DNA of 5,031 bases, taken from CAZHLD01 sp964533185 (GTDB lineage: Bacteria > Acidobacteriota > Terriglobia > Acidiferrales > UBA7541). Made by a program: the position numbers and the translations under genes. Each line of letters starts with the position of its first letter. Position 1 is the first letter of the stretch. The notes under the pieces were generated by a model. The model saw only the letters and a list, made by a program, of their open reading frames with translations. It had not been told where the DNA came from and searched no databases. Shown here one piece after another: positions 4,891 to 5,031 of the stretch. Location: the NCBI GenBank assembly GCA_964533185.1, contig CAZHLD010000119.1, positions 1 through 5,031 of the forward strand, read 5' to 3'.

Positions 4891-5031
4891 TCAGCTCGCA
4901 GGCCACGCGCCGCGCACCAACTCACCTATTGCGGACCCCTCAATCCTCGGCTTGGCCCGCCCTCGCTCGAGCGCCTCGAGCGCCCGCCTCCGCCCCGGCA
5001 GCTCTCGCCGATTCAGCACGCCCTCCCGCGC
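4891..5031 (-). CDS. 3' end of an unrecognised gene running in from the right edge
   Basis: A minus-strand frame is open from the window edge to a TGA at 4891-4893, giving 46 residues. It is Arg/Glu/Leu-rich with a helix-like middle (RRELPGRRRALEALERG) and ends in IGELVRGAWPAS. I do not recognise the family. It is not the DNA polymerase I sequence expected upstream of the fragment at 4723-4791. A 9-nt direct repeat CTCGAGCGC (4966-4974 and 4975-4983) encodes the Ala-Leu-Glu duplication. Of the other two minus frames, one stops almost at once and the other gives low-complexity Ala/Gly/Arg. GC-rich DNA keeps frames open by chance, so the call is tentative. Confidence 0.3.
   Translation of the reverse strand, partial: AREGVLNRRELPGRRRALEALERGRAKPRIEGSAIGELVRGAWPAS

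Noticed and set aside
4154..4906. Minus-strand 250-codon open frame
   Set aside because: It runs out of frame through the cytochrome c gene and the polA fragment. Low-complexity Gly/Arg/Ala composition and no motifs.

Overview
The window is GC-rich bacterial DNA with a compact minus-strand layout. Every well-supported gene reads right to left: cytochrome c, a rhodanese-domain protein, a TauE/SafE-type permease, an orotate-phosphoribosyltransferase-like protein, tRNA-Asn(GUU) with an encoded CCA, and a GMC-family oxidoreductase. The gene content and intergenic style would suit an acidobacterial or similar soil or metagenomic genome, but that is an impression only. No gene here fixes the phylum.

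Region by region: positions 1-462 hold no convincing complete gene. The left edge has a short stretch resembling the recognition helix and wing of a winged-helix regulator. A strongly pyrimidine-rich spacer follows. Positions 463-2046 encode the GMC flavoprotein. Only 37 nt separate it from the tRNA-Asn gene (2084-2159). Positions 2236-2850 encode the phosphoribosyltransferase, 24 nt downstream of the permease gene (2875-3630), so those two are probably one transcript. Between the permease and the rhodanese gene (3751-4125) lies an 84-nt array of twelve degenerate 7-nt repeats, followed on the minus strand by a possible leaderless promoter for the permease. The cytochrome c gene (4207-4665) has a strong Shine-Dalgarno sequence, with a hairpin just upstream of it.

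Right of the cytochrome gene, 4723-4791 (minus) encodes what looks like the last 22 residues of DNA polymerase I. It is cut off from any polymerase-like upstream sequence by palindromic, repeat-rich DNA (4797-4857) and an unrelated open frame that enters from the right edge. This suggests an insertion or rearrangement at the 3' end of polA, or a left-over 3' fragment.

Functionally, the cytochrome c (periplasmic electron carrier), rhodanese (sulfane-sulfur transfer) and TauE/SafE permease (sulfur-oxyanion or organosulfonate export) could together form a small sulfur-handling neighbourhood. This is inference from adjacency. The GMC enzyme, the tRNA and the phosphoribosyltransferase have no obvious link to it. 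No complete new defence or mobile system is visible. The most unusual items are the heptad array, the detached polA tail with its flanking palindromes, and the phosphoribosyltransferase that lacks the usual OPRT catalytic-loop lysines.
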